Below, piece after piece: positions 23,872-32,409 of a stretch of 37,223 bases of DNA. Numbering within the stretch: position 1 is the stretch's first letter; each line of letters opens with the position of its first letter. The DNA lies in assembly GCA_902515625.1 (NCBI GenBank), contig CABXVD010000007.1, forward strand, positions 1 through 37,223. Reading direction: 5' to 3'. The notes below the pieces were generated by a model. It saw nothing but the letters and a program-made list of their open reading frames with translations. It made no database searches and was not told the origin of the DNA. The position numbers were made by a program, and so were the translations under genes. This DNA is from an uncultured Pelagibacteraceae bacterium (lineage in GTDB: Bacteria; Pseudomonadota; Alphaproteobacteria; Pelagibacterales; Pelagibacteraceae).

Positions 23872-24578
23872 TGGCCTATTTTGAGGGAATAGAAATGACA
23901 GGAGGTTATGGAAACGGTCCTGATATTATAAGTTCTTGCACGGTAAATGTTAACAGAGGAGAAATAGTATCAATTCTCGGTCCTAATGGAGCAGGTAAGT
24001 CCACTGCCATGAAAGCTATGTTAGGCTTATTAAATTTAAAATCTGGATCAATTAAAATTAACGGTAAGGATATTTCAAATCTATCTCCACAAGATAGAGT
24101 CAAACAGGGTATTTCTTTTGTTCCTCAAAACAAAAATGTTTTTGCCGGTATGACAGTTGAAGAGAACTTAGAAATGGGAGCATTTCTATTAAATGAAGAA
24201 ATAGAAAATATAATAGAAGAAATTTATGAATTATTCCCAATCTTAAAAGAAAAAAGAAACCAATTAGTGGGTGAACTATCAGGCGGTCAAAGACAACAAG
24301 TTGCACTTGGTAGAGCTCTGATGATTAAACCAACAGTTTTGATGCTTGATGAGCCTACTGCTGGTGTTTCTCCAATTGTAATGGATGAATTATTTGATCA
24401 TATAGTAAAAGTCAAAAGAAACGATGTAGCAATTCTAATGGTTGAACAAAATGCCAAACAAGCACTAAGCATTTCTGATAGAGGTTATGTTTTGGTAACT
24501 GGAGAAAATCGTTATTCAGGTACAGGTAATGAGTTATTAAACGATCCAAGAGTAAGAAGCTCTTTTTTGGGAGGTTGA
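23871..24578 (+). CDS. HAAT-family ABC transporter ATPase, LivF-type (importer 2)
   Basis: A 235-residue ATPase with Walker A GPNGAGKST near residues 36-44, Q-loop FVPQNKNVFAGMTVEENL, signature LSGGQRQQVALGRAL, Walker B VLMLDEPTAGVSP and the LivF-type Gln in MVEQNAKQA. It lacks the N-terminal extension of the importer 1 counterpart and has standard length. A strong ribosome site for the next gene lies in its last codons. Confidence 0.94.
   Translation: MAYFEGIEMTGGYGNGPDIISSCTVNVNRGEIVSILGPNGAGKSTAMKAMLGLLNLKSGSIKINGKDISNLSPQDRVKQGISFVPQNKNVFAGMTVEENLEMGAFLLNEEIENIIEEIYELFPILKEKRNQLVGELSGGQRQQVALGRALMIKPTVLMLDEPTAGVSPIVMDELFDHIVKVKRNDVAILMVEQNAKQALSISDRGYVLVTGENRYSGTGNELLNDPRVRSSFLGG
24569..24574 (+). 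promoter_or_regulatory. Ribosome binding site selecting a GTG start
   Basis: GGGAGG ends 5 bases before the GTG at 24580. It decides that start for the importer 2 LivH-type permease over the overlapping ATG at 24578, which is in another frame. Confidence 0.65.
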
Positions 24579-24579
24579 T

Positions 24580-25590
24580 GTGGATATATTAAATGCATTA
24601 ATTCTTTTATTAAATTATATTTTTATACCTGCACTTACATATGGTTCTCAATTAGCTCTTGGTGCAATTTTTGTTACTTTAATTTATGGAATTTTAAGAT
24701 TTGCTAATTTTGCAACAGGAGACATGATGTCTTTTGGTACCATGGTAACAATATTGTTCACCTGGTATTTTCAGTCTCTAGGAATATCTTTAGGAGTGCT
24801 GCCAACAGCATTAATAGCTATTCCTTTTGGAATTTTATTTATGATAATTTATATGCTTTCGATAGATAAATTTGTATTTAAATATTACAGAATTAATAAA
24901 AGCCCACCTGTGCAATTAGCTATGGTTAGTATTGGAGTAATGTTTGTTACTCAAGCAGTGGTTAGAATTATTATTGGACCTTCAGACCAAAGATTTTTTG
25001 ATGGAGAAAAATTTATAATTAAAGCTAGAGAATTTAAAGAAATGACAGGACTTAATGAAGGTCTTGCATTGAAATCAACACAAGTAATTACTGTATTAGT
25101 TACAATTGTATTAGTGTCTTTGTTGTTCTGGTTTTTAAATAAAACCAAAACTGGTAAAAGCATGAAAGCTTATTCAGATAATGAAGACTTAGCTTTACTT
25201 TCAGGAATAGATCCTAAAAAAATTGTAATGATAACCTGGATAATTGCAGGAATTTTAGCAACTATAGGTGGAGCCTTGTATGGATTAGATAAAAGTTTCA
25301 AACCTTTTACTTATTTTAACAATATGCTTCCAATATTTGCTGCTGCTATAGTTGGAGGAATTGGAAATCCATTTGGTGCATTTTTAGGAGGATATGTGAT
25401 TGCTTTTTCTGAAATATTTCTAACTTATGCATATAAGAAATTTTTTATGTATATATTGCCTGAAAGTATGGAACCTGAGAGTTTAGTTCAGTTATTATCT
25501 ACAGATTATAAATTTGCAGTCTCATTTTCGATATTAGTAATTGTATTACTCTATAGACCATCTGGGATATTTAAAGGGAAGGTACTGTGA
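24580..25590 (+). CDS. HAAT-family ABC transporter permease, LivH-type (importer 2), GTG start
   Basis: A 336-residue permease with about eight hydrophobic helices. It shows LALGAIFVTLIYGILRFANFATGDMMSFG near residues 22-50 and the coupling segment TGKSMKAYSDNEDLALLSGID near 191-211, then the glycine-rich AAAIVGGIGNPFGAFLGG near 257-274. It is longer than the importer 1 counterpart because of loops in the middle (about 130-160) and near the C-terminus (MEPESLVQLL). It starts 1 base after the LivF stop, and its own stop overlaps the GTG start of LivM (GTGA). Confidence 0.92.
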   Translation: MDILNALILLLNYIFIPALTYGSQLALGAIFVTLIYGILRFANFATGDMMSFGTMVTILFTWYFQSLGISLGVLPTALIAIPFGILFMIIYMLSIDKFVFKYYRINKSPPVQLAMVSIGVMFVTQAVVRIIIGPSDQRFFDGEKFIIKAREFKEMTGLNEGLALKSTQVITVLVTIVLVSLLFWFLNKTKTGKSMKAYSDNEDLALLSGIDPKKIVMITWIIAGILATIGGALYGLDKSFKPFTYFNNMLPIFAAAIVGGIGNPFGAFLGGYVIAFSEIFLTYAYKKFFMYILPESMEPESLVQLLSTDYKFAVSFSILVIVLLYRPSGIFKGKVL

Positions 25591-26957
25591 GAAAAAATTT
25601 AAATGTTATTGCCGCTTATAGCATCATGATGGTTTTGATTATACTTGTTGGTGTCTTTCAATCTTGGAATATCGCACTATCAATTTTCAATATGTGTTTA
25701 ATCTCAGCTGTAATGACAATGGGTGCAAACATTCAGTGGGGTTACGCAGGATTAATTAATTTTGGAATTATGGGATATACCGCTCTTGGTGGATTGGCTG
25801 CAGTTTTAATTTCTGTTGATCCAGTCCAAGAGGCTTGGAGTGCAGGGGGTTTTGATATCTTGATGTGCCTATGGCTTATTATAGCACTGGTATTAATTAT
25901 TCGCTTTATCTTAAAAAATTTTCAAAAGTCAAAAGTTAGAACTTATGCTATTGCAGTTCTTATAATATCAGGAATTTTATTAATAAGGTTTACGGCAGAA
26001 CCTGGTATTGAAGCAATTGAAGACGTCAATCCAGCTAAAACAGGTTTTCTTGGTGGGTTTGGATTACCAATTATTTTTTCTTGGATTGTTGGTGCTTTTT
26101 TTGCAGGAGGTTTGGCGTTTATAGTCGGAAAAGTAGCCTTAGGCTTGAGAGCAGACTATTTAGCTATCGCTACTCTTTTAATATCAGAAATTGTCATAGC
26201 AATTATAAAACATGAAGACTGGTTAACTAGAGGTGTTAAAAATGTAATTGGACTTAAAAGACCAGCCCCTTACGAGGTAGATCTTCAAACAACGGATTGG
26301 TTTATAAATTTGGTTGAAAAATTTAATTCTGGAAAATTAGAATTAATTTCTAATTTATCTGATCGACAAGCTGTATTAAACCAACTTGTAATTGAAGGCT
26401 CGTCTGTATTTGTAAAACTTTGTTATTCAGGGTTATTTTTGACAGTAGTAATTATTTTATTAATCTTAACTCAAAAAGCTCTGTACTCTCCATGGGGTAG
26501 AATGATGAGAGCCATAAGAGATAATGAGGAAGCAGCTAATGCTATGGGAAAAAATGTTGTCAAACAGCATTTATTGATTTTTATTTTAGGTTCAGCAATT
26601 GTTGGAATTGCAGGAGCAATGTTAGTTACACAAGATGGATTGTTTACACCAGGAAGCTATAGACCTATGAGATATACTTTTTTAATTTGGGTTATGGTTA
26701 TTGTTGGGGGAAGTGGAAATAATTTTGGTGCTATATTGGGTGGTTTTGCAGTTTGGTTCTTATGGATAGAGGCTGCTCCAATTGCATTATTCTTAATAAA
26801 TTTTTTTACTGCAGGAATGTCAGAAACTCATGCTCTAAAACTTCACTTAATAGAGAGTGTACCTTACTTTAGATTTTTAATGATGGGCTTAGGTTTGTTG
26901 CTGATAATGAGGTATAGACCAAAGGGTATACTTCCTGAAAAAATAGAAATAAAATAA
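25587..26957 (+). CDS. HAAT-family ABC transporter permease, LivM-type, long form (importer 2)
   Basis: A 456-residue permease, about 100 residues longer than a usual LivM. It has MTMGANIQWGYAGLINFGIMGYTAL near residues 41-65, an extra pair of hydrophobic segments at about 90-135, LGLRADYLAIATLLISEIVIAI near 185-206, and the ATPase-coupling segment MRAIRDNEEAANAMGKNVVKQ near 307-327. A glycine-rich late helix (VMVIVGGSGNNFGAILGG) follows. The long soluble insertion at about 206-265 includes an LTRGVKNVIG stretch that varies in the family. It begins with GTG overlapping the LivH stop. Confidence 0.92.
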   Translation: MRKNLNVIAAYSIMMVLIILVGVFQSWNIALSIFNMCLISAVMTMGANIQWGYAGLINFGIMGYTALGGLAAVLISVDPVQEAWSAGGFDILMCLWLIIALVLIIRFILKNFQKSKVRTYAIAVLIISGILLIRFTAEPGIEAIEDVNPAKTGFLGGFGLPIIFSWIVGAFFAGGLAFIVGKVALGLRADYLAIATLLISEIVIAIIKHEDWLTRGVKNVIGLKRPAPYEVDLQTTDWFINLVEKFNSGKLELISNLSDRQAVLNQLVIEGSSVFVKLCYSGLFLTVVIILLILTQKALYSPWGRMMRAIRDNEEAANAMGKNVVKQHLLIFILGSAIVGIAGAMLVTQDGLFTPGSYRPMRYTFLIWVMVIVGGSGNNFGAILGGFAVWFLWIEAAPIALFLINFFTAGMSETHALKLHLIESVPYFRFLMMGLGLLLIMRYRPKGILPEKIEIK

Positions 26958-26963
26958 GTTATT

Positions 26964-27032
26964 ATGAAATATATTATATTAGGTGCTGCAATTGCTTGGG
27001 CCATGTACATGGCAGACAAGTATATGTTTTAA
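26964..27032 (+). CDS. Possible 22-residue single-helix membrane peptide
   Basis: An ATG 6 bases after the LivM stop opens a 22-codon frame (MKYIILGAAIAWAMYMADKY then MF) ending right at the base of a terminator hairpin. Its basic start and hydrophobic core fit a single-pass membrane microprotein. No clear ribosome site is seen, so translation would rely on coupling to LivM. A frame this short can arise by chance; conservation in relatives would decide. Confidence 0.35.
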   Translation: MKYIILGAAIAWAMYMADKYMF

Positions 27033-27033
27033 A

Positions 27034-27067
27034 AAAAACCCCAATAACTCTCGCTACTGGGGTTTTT
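27034..27067. terminator. Bidirectional terminator between importer 2 and its convergent binding-protein gene
   Basis: AAAAACCCCA (27034-27043) pairs perfectly with TGGGGTTTTT (27058-27067) over a 14-base loop. The A-run and T-run flanking the stem let it work on both strands, matching the convergent genes on each side. Confidence 0.88.
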
Positions 27068-27080
27068 CTATAGGTAAAAA

Positions 27081-28271
27081 TTATCTTTGTTTTTTAGTTT
27101 TAAATTTTCCACCTTTAATTTCTTGTTCTAAAAAAGAACCTTCAGCTTCACCAACTGCAGTAAATGCTACTCCGGTTGCACCTTCGTAGTTAATCTTTTT
27201 ACCTTTAGCTAGTAAGTCTAAGCCTTTTTTAAGTTCACCTGGATAAATTTTAGTACCAGGTGCATTAGCAACATCCATTACGTTTTTTGCAATAGATGAT
27301 CTGTCGGCTGAATTTCCAGCTTGCATAGCTAAAACAATTAAAGCTGCTGCATCGTATGATTCACCTGTGTAAGGTCCAGAAGAGTCTATACCGCTTGCTT
27401 TTGCAACATCAGCAAAAACACCAGCACCTTTTCCAGTAGAACCAGGCATAGATCCAAAAGATTTACTTAAATCTTTTCCAAACGCATCGACCAAAGATTG
27501 ACCAATCATACCATCAGATAAAATAAATTTATCAAATGCACCAGAATCTAAAGATGCTTGGATAATTCCTTTTCCACCTTGGTCAAGATATCCAATTACA
27601 GCTACAGCGTCTCCACCAGCTGAAGCAAGCGTTGCTACTTCAGATGAATAGTCAGCTTTACCATCTTCGTGAGCAGTTACTGTTGTTACTTTAATACCAT
27701 GAGCTTTAACAGCTGCTTCGTATACGTCTGCTAAGCCTTTTCCATAGTCGTTGTTAGTATAAGTAATAGCTACACTTTTAACTTTTCTATCTTTTGTAAT
27801 ATCTGCAAGAATTTGACCACCTCTAGCGTCAGATGGAGCTGTTCTAAAGAAGTATCCATTGTCATCTAAAGTAGTTAATCCTGGAGATGTTGCTGAAGGT
27901 GAAATCATTACTACACCGTTTGGTACAGCAACGTTTGATGCAATAGCACCAGTTACACCTGAACAATCAGCTCCCATAATAGCTGCTACACCTTGTGAAA
28001 TAACTCCTTCAGCTGCTGCTGTTGCTGCTGCTGAGTCAACACAAGTTGAGTCTGCTCTTACTGGTTCAATTTTTTTTCCACCTAATAGCGAACCTGAATC
28101 AGAAGCTTCTTTGAATGCAAGCTCTGCTGATGCTGCCATTGCTGGTGTAAGAGACTCAATAGGACCTGTGAATCCTAAGATAATCCCCATCTTGATAGCA
28201 TGTCCGTCTGCCATTACATTTGATCCAAAACTAGAAACAAACATAAATACAGCGATAAATAGTTTTCTCAT
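27081..28271 (-). CDS. HAAT-family ABC transporter periplasmic substrate-binding protein (probably importer 2)
   Basis: A 396-residue LivK-class binding protein with a signal peptide cleaved near VMA-DGH (about residue 22) and the opening strand IKMGIILGFTGPIESLTP. MGADCSGVTGAIASNVAVPNGVVMIS and FFRTAPSDARGGQILADI are typical ligand-lobe segments. Cysteines in DSTCVDS and GADCSG might form a disulfide. The codon use looks richer in G+C than that of neighbours, as expected for an abundant periplasmic protein. It is encoded on the opposite strand from the importer 2 channel and ATPase genes, with only the shared terminator between, and is the only other binding protein in the window. Pairing with importer 2 is inferred. 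GAGGA precedes the ATG. Confidence 0.92.
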   Translation of the reverse strand: MRKLFIAVFMFVSSFGSNVMADGHAIKMGIILGFTGPIESLTPAMAASAELAFKEASDSGSLLGGKKIEPVRADSTCVDSAAATAAAEGVISQGVAAIMGADCSGVTGAIASNVAVPNGVVMISPSATSPGLTTLDDNGYFFRTAPSDARGGQILADITKDRKVKSVAITYTNNDYGKGLADVYEAAVKAHGIKVTTVTAHEDGKADYSSEVATLASAGGDAVAVIGYLDQGGKGIIQASLDSGAFDKFILSDGMIGQSLVDAFGKDLSKSFGSMPGSTGKGAGVFADVAKASGIDSSGPYTGESYDAAALIVLAMQAGNSADRSSIAKNVMDVANAPGTKIYPGELKKGLDLLAKGKKINYEGATGVAFTAVGEAEGSFLEQEIKGGKFKTKKQR

Positions 28272-28325
28272 TATCTTCCTCTATATTGTTAACAATTTAT
28301 AAAAGCTAATTTAATTATGAATAAT

Positions 28326-28337
28326 TTGAATATTCAA
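28326..28337. promoter_or_regulatory. 12-base palindrome in the binding-protein promoter region
   Basis: TTGAATATTCAA is a perfect 12-base palindrome 55 bases upstream of the minus-strand binding-protein gene. On the minus strand its TTGAAT could also be a -35 element with TTAAAT 17 bases downstream. It may be an operator, but palindromes of this size occur by chance in AT-rich DNA. Confidence 0.3.
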
Positions 28338-28383
28338 TGACTAAATTATCATATTTTAAAGCAGTTTATCGCAGGAAAATGAT

Positions 28384-29865
28384 TTATCTAATTGAGAATG
28401 GATCTAATGAAGGTTCATCAGATGTATAGAACCAGGTAGTTTTTACTCTTGTATAATCTTTAATAGAATCTATCCCAGCTTCTTTGCCGTAGCCACTATC
28501 TTTGATACCTCCAAATGGAGCTGAAGGTGAGATTAACCTATAAGTATTAACAAAAGTAATTCCAGCTCTTATTGCTTTAGAAACTCGCATGCCTCTGGAT
28601 AAATTACTTGTGTAAACGCCAGATGATAAACCATATTGATTATCGTTCATTTTACTAATTACTTCATCCTCAGTATCAAATTTCATTACTGACAATACAG
28701 GCCCAAATAATTCATTTTCTGCAGTAGGCAGGTTATGATTATCGCATTCAATAATTGTTGGTGGGAAGTAATATCCTTTGTTAGAAAATGAGTCTCTTTT
28801 ACCACCACATTTAATCTTTCCACCTTGATCTAATGTATCTTTTATATTTTTTTCAATTATTTCTAATTGTTTAAAACTACTTAAAGGACCCATCTCTGTG
28901 TCTAGATCCATCGGAGCTCCTATTTTTATTTTGGACGCTCTGGCGGAAAGTTTATCTAGAAATTCATTATAAATTCCTTTTTGAATATAAAGTCTTGAAC
29001 CTGCAATACAACTTTGTCCACTCGCACCAAATATTCCAGCAGTAATTCCATTGATCGCATTCTCTTGTTCTGCATCATCAAATACGGCAACGGGACTTTT
29101 TCCTCCAAGCTCTAAACTTACCTCAGAAAGATTTTCAGCAGAATTTTTAATGATACGCCTTGCAGTTTCGGGTCCTCCAGTAAACGCAATTTTCTCTACA
29201 AGATCATGTGATGTCAAAGTTTTACCACAAGGATCACCAAATCCTGTAATTACATTAACCACTCCTTTAGGTATACCAGTTTTCTCAATTAGCTTTGCAA
29301 ATTCAAATAAAACTGCAGGGGCTATTTCTGATGATTTTATAACTACAGTGTTTCCCATTGCTAGAGCAGGTGCTAATTTAGTTGCTGTTAAAAACATTTG
29401 AGAGTTCCATGGAATGATTGCGGCAACAACTCCAATAGGTATTCTTGTTGTTATCGCTTGAACATTAGGTTTGTCTATTGGAAGAACTGTGCCTTCAACT
29501 TTATCAGCTAAACCTGCATAATAATCATAGTATTCTGCAATATAAACTGCTTGCTGTTTTGTCTCTCTAAAAAGTTTTCCTGTATCAATTGTTTCTATCT
29601 CACCCAGCATCTCAGCATTTTTTCTCAACTGATCAGCAATTGCTCTTAAAAATTTAGCCCTATCTCTTGGAAGTAATTTTGGCCATTCACCTTCAAAAGC
29701 TTTTTGTGCAGCTTTAACGGCTTTGTCAACATCCTTTGCACTTGCTTCAGGCGCAACTGCCCACGGTTCATTATTTTCAGGGTTTAAAGTCTCAAAAGTT
29801 TTTTTACTTTCAGAGTCTACCCACTCTCCATCAATAAACATTTTATATTTTTTAAGTTCAGGCAT
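28384..29865 (-). CDS. NAD(P)-dependent aldehyde dehydrogenase
   Basis: A 493-residue aldehyde dehydrogenase of usual length. The catalytic Cys is Cys286 in GQSCIAGSRL and the general-base Glu is Glu252 in LELGGKSP; FTGGPETARRI is the NAD-contact loop, and NTYRLISPSAPFGGIKDSGYGKE is the C-terminal signature. It oxidises an aldehyde to its acid. As the last gene of the LLM/DUF1185/hydrolase operon (8-base overlap with the hydrolase), it probably handles an aldehyde produced by that pathway. The general class fits betaine-aldehyde or semialdehyde dehydrogenases, but the substrate cannot be fixed. Confidence 0.93.
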   Translation of the reverse strand: MPELKKYKMFIDGEWVDSESKKTFETLNPENNEPWAVAPEASAKDVDKAVKAAQKAFEGEWPKLLPRDRAKFLRAIADQLRKNAEMLGEIETIDTGKLFRETKQQAVYIAEYYDYYAGLADKVEGTVLPIDKPNVQAITTRIPIGVVAAIIPWNSQMFLTATKLAPALAMGNTVVIKSSEIAPAVLFEFAKLIEKTGIPKGVVNVITGFGDPCGKTLTSHDLVEKIAFTGGPETARRIIKNSAENLSEVSLELGGKSPVAVFDDAEQENAINGITAGIFGASGQSCIAGSRLYIQKGIYNEFLDKLSARASKIKIGAPMDLDTEMGPLSSFKQLEIIEKNIKDTLDQGGKIKCGGKRDSFSNKGYYFPPTIIECDNHNLPTAENELFGPVLSVMKFDTEDEVISKMNDNQYGLSSGVYTSNLSRGMRVSKAIRAGITFVNTYRLISPSAPFGGIKDSGYGKEAGIDSIKDYTRVKTTWFYTSDEPSLDPFSIR

Positions 29866-30643
29866 TATTTAAATGTTCCATTATTGCATTATTTACTTCA
29901 TCTGCATATTCAATAGTAGTGAAGTGTTTCCCATTTTTAATTTCTAAATATTGTGAATTTTGAATATCTTTATTTAGATTTTTAGACATATTTGGAGTAG
30001 ACCCTGTATCTTCTGAACCTGCAATTATTAAGGTATTAGTTTTTATTTTTTTTACTTCTTCAGGGCTATCTTGATAATTTGCAAATAATTCGTAAGCTTT
30101 AATAAAATTCTCCTGGTCAACTCCCTCTTTATTGAGAGTTATTAGGAATTCTTCATATAGATCAGGATTTTTTTTAAGATAGTCTTCAGAGAACCATCTT
30201 TTCATTGCCATTTTGGAAATAGGCATATTTCTTTTTGCTAAATTTACCCTATCAATTACTTTTTGTCTTTCATCGTTTGACCTTTTGTAAGTTGCAGAGA
30301 TTAACGTTAGAGAATTCAAATATTTTTCATAGTTTGTAGCAAAATCAATTGCAACTAATGCTCCAATAGAAAAACCAATTAAATGAAATTTATCTATTTT
30401 CAAATTCTCAATCAAAACTAATAATTGGCTAGCAAGTTTTTTCATTGTTAGTATATTTTCACTAAAAGGGGTCTTGCCGTGGCCTAAAAGATCATATGTT
30501 ACAAAAGAGTTATTTTTAAAAAAATCAATTTGAGGTTTCCACATTGATTGATTCAATCCAAGTCCGTGTATAAAAATTATTGGAATTGAATTTTTATTAT
30601 TAAAATAATAATGATTTTGACTTCTATCAAAATTATAAGGCAT
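29858..30643 (-). CDS. Alpha/beta-fold hydrolase
   Basis: A 261-residue cytoplasmic hydrolase (no signal peptide). The oxyanion-region HGLGLN is at 26-31, the nucleophile elbow GFSIG has Ser92, the acid is Asp in AGSEDTGSTP near 213, and the His is in GKHFTTIEY near 241. The pattern resembles 3-oxoadipate enol-lactonase/MhpC-type hydrolases acting on lactones, esters or C-C bonds. It sits between DUF1185 (3-base gap) and the aldehyde dehydrogenase (8-base overlap), so it is an intermediate step in the same pathway. Confidence 0.88.
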   Translation of the reverse strand: MPYNFDRSQNHYYFNNKNSIPIIFIHGLGLNQSMWKPQIDFFKNNSFVTYDLLGHGKTPFSENILTMKKLASQLLVLIENLKIDKFHLIGFSIGALVAIDFATNYEKYLNSLTLISATYKRSNDERQKVIDRVNLAKRNMPISKMAMKRWFSEDYLKKNPDLYEEFLITLNKEGVDQENFIKAYELFANYQDSPEEVKKIKTNTLIIAGSEDTGSTPNMSKNLNKDIQNSQYLEIKNGKHFTTIEYADEVNNAIMEHLNNA

Positions 30644-30646
30644 TTT

Positions 30647-31231
30647 TTAATTTTTAATGCCCATCTCTTTCATATCTTGGTATCTATCACCTGTTCTTGC
30701 ATGTGCTCTTCCACTTGAGGCGCCTCCTATAGCTATCACAACCTCGTCATCAAATGGTGCATCATGAATTGTGAACTCATGAGTTAAATAGTATGGTCTT
30801 AAACCAGAGTCTGTTTTGTGCATCATTGGAATTGATATTTTCGAACCTGCTGGCCCCCTTGTATTTGTAAAACTTAAATAAGAAGTACCACCTACAGCAT
30901 CTCTAAATTTATTCCCAAATCTTAATGTGTGTATAAATGCTGATGCGTGCTCTATCTCTCCATTTAATCCAACAACTCCAGCTTTTCCATATGCAAGTAT
31001 TTTATCAGGTGAACCCATCTCTTTAATTAATTCAGGTACAAGCATATCCCCAAGTTTTGGAGCTAAATCTAAAATAGTTGGTCTAAGGTCTTCAACAAAA
31101 CCTTTCCCGTGCCATGGATTTTTAAAAACTGCAGCTACAGAAACTAATAAAACTGGCTCCTTAGCTTTTTTTCCACCCTCAATAAAAGTTTTGTCTACAA
31201 ATTTTGTAAACTTTCTTATTTCTAAATTCAT
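30647..31231 (-). CDS. DUF1185 (amino acid synthesis, PF06684-like) family protein
   Basis: A 194-residue protein with family-typical segments: KEPVLLVSVAAVFKNPWHGKGFVEDL (about residues 24-49), YGKAGVVGLNGEIEHASAFIHT (about 81-102), FRDAVGGTSYLSFTNTRGPAGS and VIAIGGASSGRAHARTGDR near the C-terminus. The Pfam name suggests amino-acid synthesis, but no reaction is established. Its recurrent partners in other bacteria, from memory, are LLM flavin oxidoreductases and hydrolases, as here. It overlaps the LLM gene stop by 1 base, so it is co-translated. A role as an amide- or lactam-processing enzyme is a guess only. Confidence 0.85.
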   Translation of the reverse strand: MNLEIRKFTKFVDKTFIEGGKKAKEPVLLVSVAAVFKNPWHGKGFVEDLRPTILDLAPKLGDMLVPELIKEMGSPDKILAYGKAGVVGLNGEIEHASAFIHTLRFGNKFRDAVGGTSYLSFTNTRGPAGSKISIPMMHKTDSGLRPYYLTHEFTIHDAPFDDEVVIAIGGASSGRAHARTGDRYQDMKEMGIKN

Positions 31232-32397
31232 TAACTTGCTTTTTCGATATTAGTGCTATCTAAATTTATTTTTGGAATTACTTCATCATTAAACAATTTA
31301 ATACTTCTCATACAAGCCTCATGGTCTATTCCAGGAAAATTAGACCAAACTTGAAGATTTTGTAAATTCAACTCTGATTTAAGTTCGTTAATTTTATTAA
31401 CAACATACTCTGGAGTACCAAACAATAAATTTCTTTTATGTAAAAATTCATAATTTAATAAATCTAATTTATGTTTTGTTTCTGGCAATTCTTCACCAGG
31501 ATCCATATGATTTCCTAATCCTCGCCAATGACAAACCCATCTCATATAATTTATAATATGTTCACCTGCTAATTTTTCAGCTTCTTCCATTGTTTCCGCA
31601 ACAAACATATCTCTAACTAAAGATATGCCTTCGCCTAAAGGAACTTCTCTATTCTCTGCTTTTGATTTTGCATCTTGGAATATCTCAAATCTCTTTTTAA
31701 GAGCTTTAACAGTAGGTATCCACATAATAGTGTTCAAACCATTTTGTGCAGCCCATTCAATTGATCTCGCTCCATCTACTACTTGCCAAATTGGTGGGTG
31801 TGGGCTTTGTTTAGGTTTTGGAACCACACTTATTTTTTTCATCTCGTTTGTTTCAACATCTACAAATTCTTTGTCTGGGGGACTCATATCGTGTTGCCAA
31901 ACAAAATTTGGTGATGGATAAGTATAGAATTCACCTTTATGACTAAAAAATTCTTCGGTCCATGCTTTTTTCATTATTGTAAGAGATTCTTCAAACAGTC
32001 TAAAATTTTTTGCTTGGTCCTTTAGATCGGCTTCTTTATTTAAATTCATTGCCTCTCTTCCATAAATTCCTCTTCCAATACCAACTAGAGCTCTTCCATT
32101 TGATAATTGATCTAATAAAGCAATGTCTTCAGCAAGTCTTAAAGGATTATGAAATGTAATAACATTGCATGCCTGTCCGATTTTTATCTGCTTAGTTCTT
32201 GCGGCAGCATCAACACCCATCATTAATGGGTTAGTACAAGACTCCATTCCTTCATGATTAAAATGATGTTCAGTATACCAAATAGAATCCCAATTATTTT
32301 CATCACAATAAGTTGTTATCTCTTTTGTTTCATCTAGTAATTGATTATAGGGTTTGTGATCCCAGTTAGTGGTATTGCAAAAATATCCAAACTTCAT
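31231..32397 (-). CDS. LLM-class (luciferase-like) flavin-dependent monooxygenase
   Basis: A 388-residue luciferase-like TIM-barrel oxidoreductase. The start MKFGYFCNTTNWDHKPY, the DSIWYTEHHF strand (about residues 38-47), KIGQACNVITFHNPLRLAEDIALLDQLSNGRALVGIGRGI (about 72-111) and PPIWQVVDGARSIEWAAQNG (about 200-220) are typical FMN-dependent members. It would oxygenate a small organic using FMNH2. No flavin reductase gene is in the window, so reduced flavin must come from elsewhere. It heads the minus-strand catabolic operon and has an unusually strong ribosome site (AAGGAGG, 5 bases before ATG). Confidence 0.92.
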   Translation of the reverse strand: MKFGYFCNTTNWDHKPYNQLLDETKEITTYCDENNWDSIWYTEHHFNHEGMESCTNPLMMGVDAAARTKQIKIGQACNVITFHNPLRLAEDIALLDQLSNGRALVGIGRGIYGREAMNLNKEADLKDQAKNFRLFEESLTIMKKAWTEEFFSHKGEFYTYPSPNFVWQHDMSPPDKEFVDVETNEMKKISVVPKPKQSPHPPIWQVVDGARSIEWAAQNGLNTIMWIPTVKALKKRFEIFQDAKSKAENREVPLGEGISLVRDMFVAETMEEAEKLAGEHIINYMRWVCHWRGLGNHMDPGEELPETKHKLDLLNYEFLHKRNLLFGTPEYVVNKINELKSELNLQNLQVWSNFPGIDHEACMRSIKLFNDEVIPKINLDSTNIEKAS

Positions 32398-32402
32398 TCG
32401 AA

Positions 32403-32409
32403 CCTCCTT
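32403..32409 (-). promoter_or_regulatory. Full-consensus ribosome site of the LLM monooxygenase gene
   Basis: Reading the minus strand, AAGGAGG ends 5 bases before the ATG at 32397. Such a complete site is rare in this window, where most genes have none or AGGA. Confidence 0.75.

Noticed and set aside
27859-28302. Open frame of about 147 codons on the + strand opposite the importer 2 binding protein
   Set aside because: The Ala/Pro-rich translation is the mirror of an Ala-rich, G+C-richer gene on the other strand; no start context or motif supports it.
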